Origin: Nemania diffusa
Lineage: Eukaryota > Ascomycota > Sordariomycetes > Xylariales > Xylariaceae
Length of the DNA: 64,000 bases
Direction of reading: 5' to 3'
Assembly: GCA_038501195.1 (NCBI GenBank)
Contig: JBBPUQ010000003.1
Coordinates: 3,626,501 to 3,690,500 of the forward strand
Shown here: piece by piece, positions 38,743-52,899 of the stretch
Numbering within the stretch: the stretch's first letter is position 1
Layout of the letters: the number at the start of each line of letters is the position of its first letter
The notes under the pieces: model-generated
What the model saw: only the letters and a program-made list of their open reading frames with translations
What the model was told of the DNA's origin: nothing
Database searches by the model: none
Made by a program: the position numbers and the translations under genes

Positions 38743-38760
38743 AAAAAAAAAAAAAACTAG
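38743..38760 (+). promoter_or_regulatory. Polypurine tract of Copia-1b
   Basis: A14 followed by CTAG, directly before the 3' LTR. Same sequence and position as in Copia-1a, confirming the plus orientation. Confidence 0.75.
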
Positions 38761-39022
38761 TATTAAAATATTAATATTAGTTATAACTATATGTTGCAGT
38801 TTATATACTGTAATATTTGTACTATAGTTATACAAACAGGTATATAGTTACATAAGCAAGCATTTACTTTATACATTAGCAAAAATTTTATTTACAATGA
38901 AATTTTCAGCTATATAAAGGAACTTCTTTTAAAATAATCAATATAGATATAGTACAACTAGCTTTATATTTTGTTCATGTATAACTTATATATACTATTG
39001 TATATATATAGCTTATTTAACA
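38761..39022 (+). repeat. 3' LTR of Copia-1b (262 bp)
   Basis: Begins TATTAAAATATTAATATTAG (TG changed to TA) and ends TTTAACA with the terminal CA intact. Aligns end to end with 30,997-31,258. Confidence 0.9.
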
Positions 39023-39300
39023 AAAATAGCTTTATATATATTATAAAAAAACAGTTTTTTTTTAAAATATATAGTTTATTTATATTATTTAAAATTATTT
39101 TTTTATATAAAAATAACTTTATATATATTATAAAAAAACAGTTTTTTTTTAAAATATATAGTTTGTTTATATTATTTAAAATAACTTTTTTTTACAAAAG
39201 TAGCTTTATATATATTATAAAAAAACAGTTTTTTTTTAAAATATATAGTTTATTTATATTATTTAAAATTATTTTTTTTTATAAAAGCAGTTTTACAATT
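39023..39300. repeat. Second part of the 85-87-bp tandem array in arm B
   Basis: The first five bases (AAAAT) are the right target duplication. About three units follow, restoring the array cut by Copia-1b. The apparent 114-residue frame at 38,971-39,315 starts in the LTR and runs through these repeats; it is not a gene. Confidence 0.85.
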
Positions 39301-40865
39301 TTTATAAAAATATAAAAATATATTTTAATAATTTTTTATATTATAGTTATATATTTTAATATTTTTAAAATATTTATAATTTTTATAAAAACAATAAGTT
39401 TTATTTAAAAAAAACTTTTTTAAATATAATTTACAATTAAACATTATATTTAAATAATAATAATTAACTATATAATATATATATAAGTTTATTAACAATT
39501 AAAATATATAACAAACTAAATATAAAAAGTTATATATTTTATTATTAATTTATAGTTTAATTAGTAATAAAATATTATATATAAATTATTATAATAAATA
39601 TTTAACTTTTTTTAGTTATAACTTAATTTTTTAAATTTTATTATTTATTATATTATAAAAAACAGCAAATATATTATTTTATAAAATTAACTAAATAGTT
39701 ATATTTATATTTTATATAATATTAATATTATATTTGCTTTATTTATAATTAATTATTATAATAATAAATTTTATAATTAAATGTTTTAAATTGTAACTAA
39801 AAATATAATTGAAATTTTAATTATTAATAATATTTTAATATTTTGTTTTTATTATAATATTATATTAAAAATAATTTTTAATAGTTATTTTTATTAAATA
39901 GTTTATAAAAAGAACTAAAAAAAAATATATTTAATTAAAACTAATTTTAAAATATAATTTATTTATATTTAAATTTAAAATTTTAACTTTTAACTATTAC
40001 AATTTAAAATATAATTAATATATAATTTTATATAAAAATTATTTAAGCATTAAATTTTTTTTATTAATATTTAATATTATTATAACTTAATTATATTTTT
40101 TTAATATTTTAATTTATATTTTTGTTTAATTAAAAATAATATTATAATTTTAAAATATTAATTAAATAAAAAAAACATTTTATTTATAAAATAAATAAAA
40201 ATTTTTTTTTTTATAATAATTAATTAATAAAATTATTAAATATATATTAAATTTAATTTAATTAATTTTGTAATTTTAAATAATTTAAAATAAAATATTA
40301 TATAATTTATTATATAAATAATAATTAAATCAACAATATTTTTATATAAAATATTAATTATAAAGTTAAAAAATTTAATTTTAAAATTAATTTAATAATT
40401 ACAGCTTTTATTATAATAACAGCTTTTTAATAAAATTTAAATAAATATTAGTTTATAATATTTTAAAAAGTTTTTAAAACTATATATTATTATTATTAAT
40501 AATTTATTATAATTTATTAAATCAATTTATATAATTTAAAATATTTATATTATAAAAAATATAAATTATTATATAGTTTATTAAAATATAAAAAAGTTAT
40601 TTTAATTTAAATTTTTTAGCTTTAAAATTATATTAATTATATTAAATATATAACTATTGTTTTAATAAAGCAAAAATAATTAAAACTATATATTATTTTA
40701 TAAAGTTTATATAATTAAAACTTAAAAACAAATTATTTTTTATATAATTTATTATAATATAATTATTATTATTAAAAATAAAGCTTATATAATTATATAT
40801 TATATTAAAAAAAAAAGTAAAAAAATTAAAGTTTAATTATAACTAAAATATTATTTAATTATAAT
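39301..40865. other. Arm B interior, no readable gene
   Basis: Mirrors about 26,590-28,150 of arm A. A/T saturated, stops in all frames, nothing recognisable. Confidence 0.6.
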
Positions 40866-41062
40866 ATTTAATTAATTGATTTTAATATTTAATTTAATTT
40901 TAATATTTAATTTAATTTTAATATTTAATTTAATTTTAATATTTAATTTAGTTTTAATATTTTTAATTTTAATTTTTAGTTTAGTTTTAATATTTTTAAT
41001 TTTAATTTTTAGTTTAATTTTAATATTTAATTTAATTTTAATTTTTAATATAATTAAAAAAA
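40866..41062. repeat. 18-bp tandem array in arm B
   Basis: Units ATTTAATTTAATTTTAAT and variants. Reversed counterpart of 26,400-26,590. Confidence 0.8.
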
Positions 41063-41574
41063 ATTAATAAATATTTTAATAATTTTTTAATATATTGTTT
41101 TTATATTTTTTTTTTAATATAAAATAATAAGCTAAGTTTTTTAAAATTGTTTTAATATTTATAAAATATTTTTTTTTAAGTTATTATAAATAAATAAACT
41201 TTTAAAAATTTATAAAGCTTTTAAATTATATAAATTAAATTTAAGTTGTATTTTTTTTTTTTTTTTTATATATAGCTATAGTTATTTTATATTTAGTTAC
41301 TTTTTTTTTAAATTAGTTTTTTTATATTTAAACTAGCTAGTTTTTTATTAATAATATTAAGTAATTTTTTATTAATAATATTAAATAATTTATTTTTAAA
41401 ACTTAAATTTAAAGTTTTTAAATTATTATAACTATTATAGTTAATATTATATTTTTTATTTTTTAAGTTTTATATTTTAATATTATAATTATTTTTAATA
41501 ATAAACTTAGTTTATATATTATAGTAATAATTAAATAAATAGTTAAAACAAAAAAAAGTAAAAAAGCAAAACTA

Positions 41575-41790
41575 AAAATAAAAAAAAAAAGCTTTAAATA
41601 AAAAAGTTATATTAATAAAGTTATATTAATATAGCAATAATAATTAAAAATAAAAATAATATTATAGTATAAAAAAGTAAAACTAAAAAAAAAGCTTTAA
41701 ATAAAAACAATATTATAATATAAAAAAGCAAAGCTAAAAATAAAAAAAAAAAGCTTTAAATAAAAAAGTTATATTAATATAATAACTAGT
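41575..41790. repeat. Tandem units AAAAAGCTTTAAATAAAAA in arm B
   Basis: Three to four units, reversed counterpart of 25,680-25,900. Confidence 0.65.
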
Positions 41791-44700
41791 TAATATTTTT
41801 TTTTATTTTTATTTACTTTTTTTTATTTTTTTTTATTTTTTTTTGTTTTTTGTTAACTTTTATATATTTTTTACTTTAGTTATAAAAATATATTAATATT
41901 TAATTAAATATAAACAAAAATATAAATTAAAACAAAAAAATTATAATAAAAACAACTTAAATAATAAAAAAAAGTTTATTTAATAATTTATAACTTTTTT
42001 TATTTAATTGTTATAAAAACTTAAAATAATAAAAAATATAGCTTAAATATAACTATAGTTTTTTTAATTTATAAAAAATAAAAAAAATTTTATATTATAA
42101 ATATAAATATTATTTGTATATTTTTAACTATTATTTATATAAAACTATATATATTTTATTTATTATATATATTTATATATTATAAAGTTTATATAAAAAG
42201 TTTTTAAATTATTTTTTAATTTTTTATTTTATATTATTGTTTTTTTTTTTAAAATTTTAAGTTTATTAAAACATAAAAACTAACTAAAATTATACTATTA
42301 TAAACTAATTTATTTTATTATTTTTATAGCATTTATTATATTTAATAAATATTTAAATTATTATTTATAAATTAAAAAAAAATTAATAAATATTTTTAAA
42401 TATTATAATATAAATAAAAAAAAAAAGATTTTAAAATATATTAAAAAGTTTAATATATTTAAATATATTAAAATAGTTATAAACTTTATATAGTAATATT
42501 TAAAAGTAAATAATATATATATTTTTTATAATTTTTATTAATAAAATAAAAACAATTTTTTGTTTTAAAATTTATTTATTTATTTTAAAACTAAAATAAT
42601 AACAATAATAATAATAACTTAAAAAAAAATAATAATAAAATTAAAAACACTAATAATATTAAATATAAAAACAAAACTAAAAATAATAAAAATAATAATA
42701 AAACAAATAATAATAATAATATTAACAATAGTTATAATTATATATATATTTTATTTAAATATTTAATTAATTAAATATTTAATTAAAACAAAGTTAAATT
42801 TATTATAAAAAAATAAATTTAATTTATATTATTTAAAACAAATATAACAAATATTTAATTAAATAAAACTAATATAAAAACTATAACTATTATAAAAAAT
42901 ACTATAAATATATATTTAAAAAAAAAAAGATATATTTTTTAAAAAAAATAAAAATATAAATATAAAAAACTATTAAAGTTATTATATTTAAAATTAACAA
43001 TAGTTGTTAATAATAATATTTATAATTTATTATAATTAAAATATAAAAAAAATTAATTTATATAATATATTATTATATTAATTAAAAAATTAAAACAAGT
43101 TATATATATTTTTAATATATTAAATTAAAAAATAATTTTATAAATAATTTAACTAAACTTTTTAATTATATTAAATATATAAAGTTTATAAAATTATTAA
43201 ATTTTAATAAAAAATAATTAATTATATTGTTAACAATAATAAAAAGTTAAAATAAAACTAAATTTTTATTACTATTTTAATTAAGCTTTTTAATTATATT
43301 AAATAAAGTAATTAATTATATTATTAAAAAAAGCAGTTATTAAATTTTAATAAAATAATTAATTATATTATTAAAAATAATAAAAAAATAAATTAAAACT
43401 AAATTTTTATTACTATTTTATATATTAAATAATTAATTATTAAAATATATTTATTAATTAATAGTAATAAAAAAAAAAGTTATTTTTAATTATTTATTTA
43501 TAACTTTATTTTTTTAAAAATTTATATTTTTTAATATTTTAAAAGTTATTATTTTTTATAAAACTTTTAATTAATTAAAATATAATTAAAAAAATTAATT
43601 AATAAAGTTTTTATTTATTTGTTTATATAATTAATTTAATTTTTTTTTTTAATAAATTTTAATAAATTTTTAATTTTAAGTTTTAAGTTTTAATATAACT
43701 ATTTTTAATTTAAAATAAAATTAGTTACTATTAAGTTTTATATATTTTTTATAATATTAAAAAGTTAAAATTATTATTAAAAATATTTTTATTTATATAT
43801 AAATTATATTAAAAAATAATAATAATAAAAATATTAAAAACAATAATTTTTAAAAAAAATAAAATTACTTTTAAAGCTGTTTTAATATATTTAATTAATT
43901 AAAATATAAATATATTAAATTAATAATTTAATAGTATAATTATATATTTTTTAATAAAAAAAAGTTAAAAAATATATTTAATTTTTATAATTGTTTAATT
44001 TTATAAAAAGTAATAATATTTATAGCTTATTATAGCTAAAATATAAAAAAAATTAAAACAGTTTATATATTATAATAATAAAATATTTATTAAATAAAAA
44101 TTAAACTAAGCTTTATATTATTAGTTTTATTTATATATTTATTTTTAAATATATATACTATTAATAATTTTTTAATATTTAAAAATTGCTATTTATATTA
44201 AATAATAAAATTTAATAATAATAACTAACTAATATTATTTTTTGTTTTTATTTGCTTTTATTTATTTTTTTTTATTTTTTGTTAATTTTTATATATTTAT
44301 TTTATTTTAAGTTTTATTTTAATATTATAAATAAATATATTATAATATATTCAACTTTTTTTAAATTAATAAATAATAGCTATATAAACTAAGTTTTAAC
44401 AACTTTTTATAAAAAACTACTTTATAAAATAGCTATTAATTTAGCTATAATAAAATTAAATTTATTATTATAAATTGTTTTTAAATATAACTTTTATAAT
44501 ATAATAATTTGTTATATTTTTTTTATTTTTTTTTTTTTGCTATAGTTAATATATTTTATTTAAATATAGCTTTATAAACTAATAATTTTATTAAAACTTT
44601 TAATATAACTATATAGCTAACAAACAAAAATTAAATAATAAAAACTGCTTTATTTTTATATAACTAAATTAAAAAGTTCTACTTAAATAGCTTTTAATAA

Positions 44701-47700
44701 TAAAAAAAACTAATTTTTAAATATTAAATATTAATATTATAAAAACTAAACAAAAAATACTTAGTAAAATTTATATATTTATTTAAAAATAAATATTTAA
44801 ATAATATATGCTTTAAATATAATAAACAAAATATATTATATAATTACTATTAATAAAATAATAATAAAACATAAAAATATAATAGCTTATTTATATTAAA
44901 TATAATAAATTATAAAAATAATACTTTAATAAAATATTTTTATTATAAGTTTATAAAAATAATATATATTTTTAATATATTTAGTAATAAATATTATATA
45001 AAATTAATTTATATATAAAATAAAACAAGTTTATATAAAACAAGTTATAATATTTATATAAACTATTTTATTATTAATATAAATTAAATTTAAAAAAAAC
45101 ATTAAACTAAATTTTAATTTATAGCTAGTTTTTAAACTATATAATTATATACATTAAAATAATTATATAATTATTATATTTATATATTTATAAACTATAT
45201 TAATGTTAATTTTAGTAAAAATAATATATTATTTTAATATTTATTATATAGCTAAAACTAATAAAAACACAGTTTTTAAACTTTAATAAACTAACAAAAG
45301 CTTTTAATTTAAATATTTATTAATTTTTAAATTAAACAATATATATATTTAAATAAAACATATTTAGCTTTTATAATATTATTAGTTAAAATATATAGCT
45401 TTTTAAGTAGTTTTTTTTGCTTTAAAATAGTTATTAAATATTTTTAATTTAGTTTAAATACTTTTTAAAAATAACTGCTTTATATATTAATATAATATTT
45501 TAAAAGCAAATATATTTTAAAAGCTTTTTAACTTTTAAGTAGTTTATATTATATAGGTTTTTTATATAAATTATTTATTTTAAATTTAAAAAAAGCGCTA
45601 ATAGTACTAGTAATATTATTATATAAATTGTAAATATTTTTAATACTTAAAAATTTAACAAAAATAAAAATATATTAAAAAAAGTATTAATATTAATATT
45701 AATATCAACTACTATTATATTTAATAACTAAATTTTATTAATATAGCTTTTAAAAATTAAAACTAATAGTTATATTTAAATAATAAATATTAATACTTTA
45801 TTATATTTGTTTTATTTATATTATTTTTAAATATATTATAATAAATTAGCTGTTTTTATAAAATTTAAACTATAAAAAATACTTTTAACTATTATATTAT
45901 ATATATATTAGCAGTTTAATTTATAATATTTTTAAATTTATATATTTATTTTAATAGTTAAAAATAAAAAAAATAAAATATATAACTAAATAAATAAAAA
46001 TAATAATACTTTTAAAAAAAAAATTATATTATAAAAAATAGCTAGTATTAAAAAAAAAACAACTAAAAAATAACTAACTTTTTTTATTAAAACTTATTAC
46101 TTTTTTATTATGTTTTTTTTTTGTTTATTATTATTAAATTATAATATTAAATATTTTTGTTTTAAAAATAAAATATAAAATATATTAAATAATATAAATA
46201 ATTTTTTTAATTTTTAATAGTAAAATTAATTTAATACTATTTAGTTATTTTAAAAATAATAATAAACTAAATATATTTTATTAGCTATTTTAAATAATAT
46301 AAAAAGTAATAATAATTAAACTAACAATAGTTTTTATTTAAAACTTATAATATAAATATTATTTAAAGCTTTTTTATTTTTAACTTTTTTAACTTATTAT
46401 TAATATATTTTTATATTTTAAAACAGCAGTTTAAATTATAAAAAAACTATTAAAATTTATAGCTTATTTATTATAGCTATTTTATATTAAAAAAAAAACT
46501 ACAATTTATAGCTTATTATTATATTATATAAAAAAATAAATTAAATATAAATATATTATAATATATTATTTATTTAAATTTATATTATTATTACTAATTA
46601 AAACTTTAAATAACAAATTATAATATAGTATTTTTTGCTTTTTATAAAGTTTTAAATAATAAAAATTACTTATATTAATTAAATAAATAAACATTATTGT
46701 TTTATTGTTTGTTTTTTATTTTTTATTATATAAGTTTATAAAAAAAAAATAAATATTAAAACAAATATAATAAATATAAACTGTTTTTTTTAATTTAAAT
46801 ATATATAGTTTAATTAATTAATATATTATATAATTTAAAAAGCTTTTAATATATTAATTTATTTTATTTTGCTAATTTAATTTTAATTAAAATTTTATAA
46901 ATTATAAATTTAATAATTATTATTTTTACTAATAATATATATTAATTAATAACGCTTTTTTTTTTTATAATAAATTTATAAACTTTTAAATATTAATTTT
47001 TATTAATTTATATATAAAGCTTTATTAACTGTTTTAATATTTAATATATTAATATAAAACTAATATATAATTATATATATATTTTAATATAAAATAATAT
47101 TTATAAACTTTTAAATATAAATTTTTATTAGTTGTTTTAATATTTAATATATTAATATAAAATTAATATATAATTATATATATAAAACTATTTTAATTTT
47201 TAAAAAATTAAACAAATTAAAAAAAAATTAAACAAAAAGTTTAAAAAAATAATATTTTATAATTATTATAATATAACAAAAAAGTTATAAATAAGTTATA
47301 AAGTATTTTAGTTTAACTAGTTAAAATATTGTTTTAATATTTAATATATTAATATAAAATTAATATATAATTAAAAAGTTAAAAAAGTTTAAAAAAAATT
47401 AAACAAAAAGTTTAAAAAAATAATATTTTATAATATTATAATATAAAAAAAAAGTTATAAATAAGTTATAAAATGTTTTAATTTAATTAATTAAAATAGT
47501 TTTATAGTTTATTTATAATATTATAAACTTTTAGCTTAATTAATTAAATATTATTTAATAAATTATATTATTATTATAAAAACTATATTATTTTTTAATA
47601 TTAAATAGTTTTAAATGTTTATATATATAAAAATATAAACTATATTTTATAAAATATTTAAAACATTATTAATTTAAAACATTTATATTATTACTATTAA

Positions 47701-50700
47701 ATAAAAACAAAACAATTTATATAAACAAAACAATTATTTATTTTTTTTTATAATAATTATTTAGCTTTTTTTATATTTTATAAATATTTACTTTAATTAT
47801 TAAATAGTTTATTTTTTAAATTTTTATTTAAAGTTTAACTTTATTAAAAAACTTTATTATAAAACTTTATTATAATAATATATTTTTTTAACTTTTTTAA
47901 TATAAATAAACTTTAGCAATTATTTTTTATTTTGTTATAGTGTTAAAATTAATAAATAATATTATAAATAATATATAAATAGCTTTTTATTTTAATTATT
48001 ATTAAAATTTAATTTAACTTAAAATATAAAATTAAAAAGTTAGTTTAATTAATTTTTATTAAAGCTTAAATATAATTTATTAAAATATAGTTTATAAATT
48101 AACTATTGTTTTAAATATATAAACTAAATTATAACAACAAATATTACTATATAATTATTATTAAAATAAAAAATAGTTTTTATTTTAAATTAAATTAATT
48201 TATTAAAAAAAAAATAGTTAAAACTAAAATAGTATAAAATAAATATAAAATAATATAATTTAATTAAATAAAAACTTAGTTTTAGCTATATTAAAATAAT
48301 AATAAATTTAAAAAAATATTTAAAACAATTATAAAAATAATATATATTTTTTAATTTATTATATTTAATTTTATAAATAATTAATTTATATTTTTATTAT
48401 TAGTTATATTATAAAATAAAAATAATTAATTTAAAGCTATTATTTAAAATAAAATATATTTTTTTAAAAAGCTACAATAATTAATAAATTAAAAAAACTA
48501 AATTAATAATAATTTAATTAATTATAAATATAAAACTTATTTATTAAAAATTAAAGTTTAAAATAAATTAAATAGTTAAAATATTATAATATTAAATATA
48601 TATTTAATATTTATAGCTAATATTATTAATAATAGTTTATATAAAAAAATATTAAAAATAAAAAATTAAAAAAACTAGTTTAATATTTAAATATTATAAA
48701 TATTAAAAAAAATATAAAACAACAAATTAATAGTTTTAAAAAATAAAATAGTTTTTATATATTATATTAAATTAAAAAAACTTTTTAATTTAATTTTATA
48801 ACTTTAATAAAAAAACTTTTAATTTAATTTTAAAACTATATTATATATTTTTATTACTAATTTAATTAAAATATATTTAAAAATATAAATTATTTATATT
48901 ATTTTCTTTATTATTATTTTAAAATTATAAACTTTTTTATTATTATTTTAATAAAAATATTATTTTATTTTTATTTTATTATAATATTATTATTATTATT
49001 TTATTAATTATTATAATATATTTATTTATTTTTAATTTAATTATTATTTTAATTGTTACTATTATTATATTTATTTTAAATTATTTATAATAATTAATTT
49101 TTAATAGTAAATATTTAATTTTAATATATTTATTATAACTTTTATTAATATAATATATTTTATAATAAAAGTTTATTTTTGTTATATTTATAATAATATT
49201 ATTTTATTAATTTAAAACTTAAATATAAATTTATATTTTTATTTTAAGTTATAACAAAAAATTTTTATAAAAATAATTTATAAAATTTATAAAAATATAT
49301 ATTTTTATTTTATAATAAATAAAATATTAATAACAAATATAAATTTATTAAATAATATAATTACTATTTTAATATTTTTTTAGTTTAAAAATAAATATAA
49401 CTAAATATTATATAAAAAAAAACAAATATTAAATTTTAATTTTAAATAAAAAACTAAATAAAAAAAAAAATATAATAAATTATTAAATTAGTTATAACAA
49501 AAATATATATATTTTATAAAATATATATATTATATTAAATTTTTTAATAATTATAAATATAATATTTGCTTTTTTTATTAAATTATAACTTTATATTTTT
49601 AATAATAAATTATAAATTAATAATTATAAATATATATTTATAAAAGTTTAATATATAATTAATATTAAATTATTTTAACAATAAATAATATAATAATTAA
49701 TAAAGTTTTTTATATTATATATATATTTTTTTTTTATTTTATTTGTTTTTTATGTTTATATTTTATTTATTATATTTTTTTAAAATATTTATTTATTATT
49801 TTTAATAAACTAAAAATATTAATTAATAAATAAATTTAGTAAAAAAATTTAATAAATAAATTATATAAATATTAATTATAAAACTTTAAATATAATATTA
49901 GTTTAATAAAATAAAATATATTAATTTTTAATTATAATATTAATTTTTTAATTATAATATTAAACTTTTTTTATAATATAATTTAGTTAAGTTTTAAAGT
50001 TTTTTTTTTTTTTAATATTTATTTAATTAATTATTATATAACTATATAAATATATTTATTTAATTTAATATATTAAATTATATTAAACTTTATAATAAAT
50101 AAAAAGTTATATTTAAATGTTATATTTTTAAGTTTTTTTTATAATAATAATATATATTAATTGTTAATACTTTTTTTTTTTATAACAATTTAGCTTTTTT
50201 TATAAATATTTTATAATTAATTTATATAATTATTTTAAACTTTATATTTTTTTATATTAAAAATAGCTATTAAAAAATAACAAAAACTATTTAATTTATT
50301 TTAAAAATTAGTTATATTTACTTTTAATATTTATTTAATATTTAATATAAAAAAATTATTATTTTAAATATAATTATAAAAAAAATTAATTAATTATTTA
50401 AAATATAATATAATAAAAATATTTGCTATTATATTATTAATTAAATTTAATTTAAATATAAATATATTAATATATTTATATTAATAATTATAAACTAAAT
50501 ATTAAAATTAAAAAATAAACTAATAAACTTTATTTTAAATAAACTATTTTTATTAATTTTTATAAACTTTAATAATAAAATTACTATATTTTTATAAAAA
50601 ATTAACTTTAAGTTAAAAATTATAAAATTTATAATTAATTATAGTTTTATTTATATTTTATTAAATTTAACTTTTAAAAATTATATTTGTTATTTTATTA

Positions 50701-52469
50701 AATTTATTATTTTTAATAGCTTTTTAATATTTAACTATTTATTTTAATAGTTTAAACTTTAAAACTAAATTATTAATATTAATAATATAATTATTTAATT
50801 TTTAATTTATAATATAATAAATTATATATTTAATATATATAAAAATATTGTTATAATATAAATTAAATATAATAAATAAACAAAAGTTTTTATAACAAAA
50901 AAAAAAACTTTGTTTAAAAATAAATTAAATTTTTAAAAAATTAATATAAACAATTAAAAATTAATAAATGTTTTATATAATATATTAAATATAATATAAA
51001 AAATTAAATATTAATAAAATATAAAAAAATATATAATTTAATAATATTTAAGTTTTTTATTTAATAATAAAAATATTATTTTTATTTAATATATATAGCT
51101 ATTTAATATATATAACTATTTAAAAATAATATATTAAATATAATAAAAAATTTTTAAAATATTATAAAATGTTATAACATTTAAATATTATATTTAATAT
51201 ATATAACTATTTTAATATATAAATAAAAATAATATATAAATATTTAAAATATATTTATAAATATAATATATATAATTTATTATAAAAACTATTTTTTTAT
51301 TATTTGTTTTTTTTTGCTTTCTTTTTTTTATTTTAATTAATTATTATATTTTTAATTTAAAATATAATATAATTATTTATTATTTATTAATATAAACTTT
51401 TTATATTTTTTAAATATTTATTAAAATAATAATTTTATTTAAGTTTATTTTTAAAAATTTTTTAAAAAAAAACTAAATATAAATTAAATTAAAAAATATT
51501 AAAAAAAACTTATTAATTAATAATAAAATAATTAAAGTTTTTAAAACAAAATATATTATATATAAATTATAAATTTTATAATATTTTTAAACTAATATAA
51601 TAAATAATTTAATTATTTTTAATATAATAAATAATAACTATTATATTATTATTTTATAAAATTATTTAAATAATATAAACTAAATAATTAATAATATTTT
51701 TAAAACTAATTTTATTAAAATTATTTTTAAATATTAAATTTAAACTAAAAATTTAAATAATATAAACTTAATTAATAAAAAAATAACAAAATTATTATAT
51801 TAAATTATATAATTTAAAATTAATTATTTTAAAAATATTAAAATATTTTTTTTTATTTAAACTTTAAATTATAAAAAAAAACAGCTTTTATTATAAAATT
51901 AATAATTTTAATTATTAAATATAATATTTTTAAAAATTTATTTATTTTAAAATTTTAAACTATTATATATAATTTTTTTATTATTAAAAATATATATTTA
52001 AGTTTTTTATTATTATTATATAATTAATTTTTAATAAATATTAAAAGCTTAATTATTTTAATTTTAAACTTTGTTTTTATAAAACTTAAAAAATAAAAAA
52101 TTTTAAATATTTATTATATAAAATATATTTTAAATTAAAACTTTTATATTTTTATAAATTTATATTTAAATTTTTTATTATTAAATAAATTTTATTTAAA
52201 TATAAATAACTTTAATATTTAAACTTTAGTTTTAATATTAAAAAAGCTTAAAAAATAAATATAATTTTTTTAAATTTAATTAAAATTATATAAAAAAAAT
52301 ATTTAAACTAATATTGTTTTTTTTATTATTTAAAATATATATTTTTATATTTTGCTATTATAATATAATTAATATTATATAAACAAAAATAATTTAAATA
52401 TTATATATTTAAATTTAATTTTTAAATAAAATAAAAATATAAAAGTTTTAAATATTAATTTTATATAAT
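41791..52469. other. Arm B interior with the empty Copia-1a site, no readable gene
   Basis: About 10.7 kb mirroring 6,900-13,831 plus 21,942-25,679 of arm A. The uninterrupted target of Copia-1a is TTTTA at 45,515-45,519, flanked by sequence matching both sides of the arm A insertion. Nothing coding can be supported. ATT/AAT trinucleotide stretches occur at about 42,600-42,720 and 48,900-49,000. Confidence 0.65.
45515..45519. other. Empty target site for Copia-1a in arm B
   Basis: TTTTA, the complement of the TAAAA duplicated around Copia-1a. The flanks (TATA before; AAGCTTTTTAACTTTTAAG after) match arm A on either side of the element. Confidence 0.8.
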
Positions 52470-52474
52470 GTTTT
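52470..52474. repeat. Target-site duplication GTTTT, left of Copia-2
   Basis: GTTTT immediately before the LTR. The same GTTTT follows the right LTR at 58,391-58,395. Confidence 0.9.
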
Positions 52475-52782
52475 TATTAGTAGAACTTTTTATATATATA
52501 TATATAAAAGGATTTGAAGTAATTTATAAAGTTTAAAGTTTGTTTCTAAGTTTTAAAGTTTTATATTAATTTGTGTATATATTTTATAAAAAGAAATATA
52601 ACTAAAAAAGTTATATATAAGTTATTTATATATATATATATATAAGACTTATAGGTTTTATAAATTTTAATAAGTTTTTATATTTTTTATTTATTTAGTT
52701 ATTTAATAAAGATTTTAGTTTAAGTTTTAGTTATATATATTTAATATATATATATAAGTTCTGTTAAATTATTAGTTTAATA
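52475..52782 (-). repeat. 3' LTR of Copia-2 (308 bp)
   Basis: Starts TATTAGTAGAAC (TG changed to TA) and ends ...AGTTTAATA. Aligns end to end with 58,083-58,390; this copy has lost most C and G. Confidence 0.9.
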
Positions 52783-52801
52783 CTAGAGATTTTTCTTTTT
52801 G
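52783..52801 (-). promoter_or_regulatory. Polypurine tract of Copia-2
   Basis: On the minus strand it reads CAAAAAGAAAAATCTCTAG, directly against the 3' LTR. It fixes the minus orientation, in agreement with pol. Confidence 0.65.
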
Positions 52802-52899
52802 TGCAATAACTTTAGTTTTAATATTAACTAATTTTTTATTATTTTTTCTGCTGTTTAACCGATTTATATATGTTTTTATTTGTACAATTAGTTTATTTA

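Larger units (their letters stand above)
30997..39022 (+). mobile_element. Copia-1b: second full-length RIP-inactivated Copia-1 element
   Basis: An 8,026-bp element with 262-bp LTRs and an AAAAT target duplication, inserted into the 85-87-bp array of arm B. It is on the plus strand: 5' LTR at 30,997-31,258, RT/RNase H remnant at about 35,349-36,633, A14 polypurine tract at 38,743-38,760, 3' LTR at 38,761-39,022. It is the same family as Copia-1a over its whole length but more heavily mutated: the TDD active site now reads I-N-N, all by C/G transitions. The two elements sit at different places in their arms, so they are independent insertions. Confidence 0.93.

Noticed and set aside
40876..41067. 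63-residue I/L/F/N repeat frame
   Set aside because: By-product of the 18-bp tandem array shared by both arms.
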